Assembly (NCBI GenBank): GCA_018609925.1
Contig: JAHEOG010000100.1
Location: 1 to 6,082 of the forward strand
Direction: 5' to 3'
Origin: Gammaproteobacteria bacterium
Lineage (GTDB): Bacteria; Pseudomonadota; Gammaproteobacteria; Thiohalorhabdales; Thiohalorhabdaceae
DNA length: 6,082 nucleotides
In this document: piece by piece, positions 5,631-6,082 of the stretch
How the letters are laid out: each line of letters begins with the position of its first letter
Position numbering within the stretch: position 1 is the first letter of the stretch
Position numbers and translations under genes: made by a program
Notes under the pieces: model-generated
Databases searched by the model: none
What the model was told of the DNA's origin: nothing
Seen by the model: only the letters and a program-made list of their open reading frames with translations

Positions 5631-6082
5631 GAAAACGTCGCGGTACTGCAGGGCGGTCCCAGCGCGGAGCGCGCCATCAGCCTGGTCAGCGGCGAGGCGG
5701 TGGGTGGCGCCCTGCAGCGCCGGGGTCACCCGGTTGTCGCCATCGACGCCGGGCCCGACCTCCCCTGGCGATTGGCCGAGAGCGGGGCGGACCGGGCCTG
5801 GGTGGCCCTGCACGGGCCCTTTGGAGAGGACGGGGTGGTCCAGGGGTGCCTGGAGACGCTCGGCCTCCCCTACACCGGCTCGGGGGTCCTGGGCTCGGCC
5901 CTGGCCATGGACAAGCTGCGCTCCAAGCGGATCTGGGCGGCCGCCCAGATCCCGACCCCGCCGGTGGTGGACCTGGCCGAGGAGCCCCCGGAAACGGTGG
6001 GGGCCCGTCTGGGCTGGCCCGTGATGGTCAAGCCCGGCCGCAGCGGCAGCTCCCTCGGGATGAGCCGGGTGGATGACCCGGA
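5535..6082 (+). CDS. ddl: D-alanine--D-alanine ligase, 3' end missing
   Basis: Ddl is a cytoplasmic ATP-grasp enzyme that joins two D-alanines; MurF then attaches the dipeptide to the peptidoglycan precursor. The frame is open from GTG 5535 to the right edge, giving about 182 residues and missing the C-terminal ATP-grasp and metal-binding part. From residue 33 the protein matches the family: VAVLQGG (35-41), SAER with Glu45 (E. coli E15), HGPFGEDG, GLPYTGSG, MDKLRSK with Lys127 (E. coli K97), and MVKPGRSGSSLGMS with Lys166 (E. coli K144). The position and the MDKLRSK block suggest the DdlB type. Residues 1-32 are an extra N-terminal segment relative to E. coli DdlB, and they are exactly the part repeated in the upstream small ORF. 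GTG 5535 is preferred because of its Shine-Dalgarno run and GTGA overlap; GTG 5583 would remove 16 residues of the extension. Confidence 0.93.
   Translation, partial: MSEKRGLGDGQAPEAAVPEGGAEVTRDTSRAPENVAVLQGGPSAERAISLVSGEAVGGALQRRGHPVVAIDAGPDLPWRLAESGADRAWVALHGPFGEDGVVQGCLETLGLPYTGSGVLGSALAMDKLRSKRIWAAAQIPTPPVVDLAEEPPETVGARLGWPVMVKPGRSGSSLGMSRVDDP
5608..5625. other. Hairpin in repeat copy 2
   Basis: The same 7-bp stem, CGCGCGA / TCGCGCG, as in copy 1, but with the loop CACT. It lies within ddl codons 25-31. Both arms are unchanged between copies while the loop and flanks vary. With only seven differences in 60 bp, this pattern would arise by chance about one time in seven. Confidence 0.6.

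Noticed and set aside
5429..6076. A 215-codon + strand frame starting at the second ATG of ATGAATGA after murB
   Set aside because: It is very Arg and Gly rich, has no family motif and runs out of frame through the conserved Ddl core. The Ddl frame starting at 5535 is clearly the real one.

Overview
The window is a stretch of a bacterial division and cell wall (dcw) cluster, all on the + strand. In order it carries the 3' part of murD, then ftsW, murG, murC and murB, a 37-codon reading frame, and the 5' part of ddl. The DNA is very GC-rich, with G or C in most third codon positions. The order murG-murC-murB-ddl occurs in many gamma- and alphaproteobacteria. The FtsW, MurC, MurB and Ddl sequences look gammaproteobacterial to me, so a high-GC gammaproteobacterium is my best guess. 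That is an inference from remembered family sequences, not from a search.

Layout. There is no intergenic space. Each gene overlaps the next: murD/ftsW by 14 bp, ftsW/murG by 4, murG/murC by 11, and murC/murB, murB/small ORF and small ORF/ddl by 4 each (ATGA or GTGA junctions). I see no promoter, terminator, tRNA or rRNA gene, CRISPR array or insertion sequence. The window therefore reads as an internal piece of one transcript with translational coupling throughout.

How the genes work together. MurB and MurC act early in cytoplasmic precursor synthesis: MurB makes UDP-MurNAc and MurC adds L-Ala. MurD adds D-Glu. Ddl makes the D-Ala-D-Ala dipeptide that MurF later attaches. MurG converts lipid I to lipid II at the inner membrane face, and FtsW polymerises lipid II into septal glycan strands.

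The one part that is not routine is the murB-ddl junction (about 5425-5630). A unit of exactly 110 bp is present twice in tandem. Copy 1 is the whole 37-codon ORF. Copy 2 is the first 32 codons of ddl, which form an N-terminal extension absent from E. coli DdlB. The last 60 bp of each copy match at 53 of 60 positions and carry the same perfect 7-bp hairpin, while the first 36 bp match at only 20 of 36. Either the 5' end of ddl was duplicated together with its start/stop overlap, or a palindromic repeat element has been accommodated in frame in both places. The remaining genes look intact and ordinary, with a few unusual substitutions noted in the findings.
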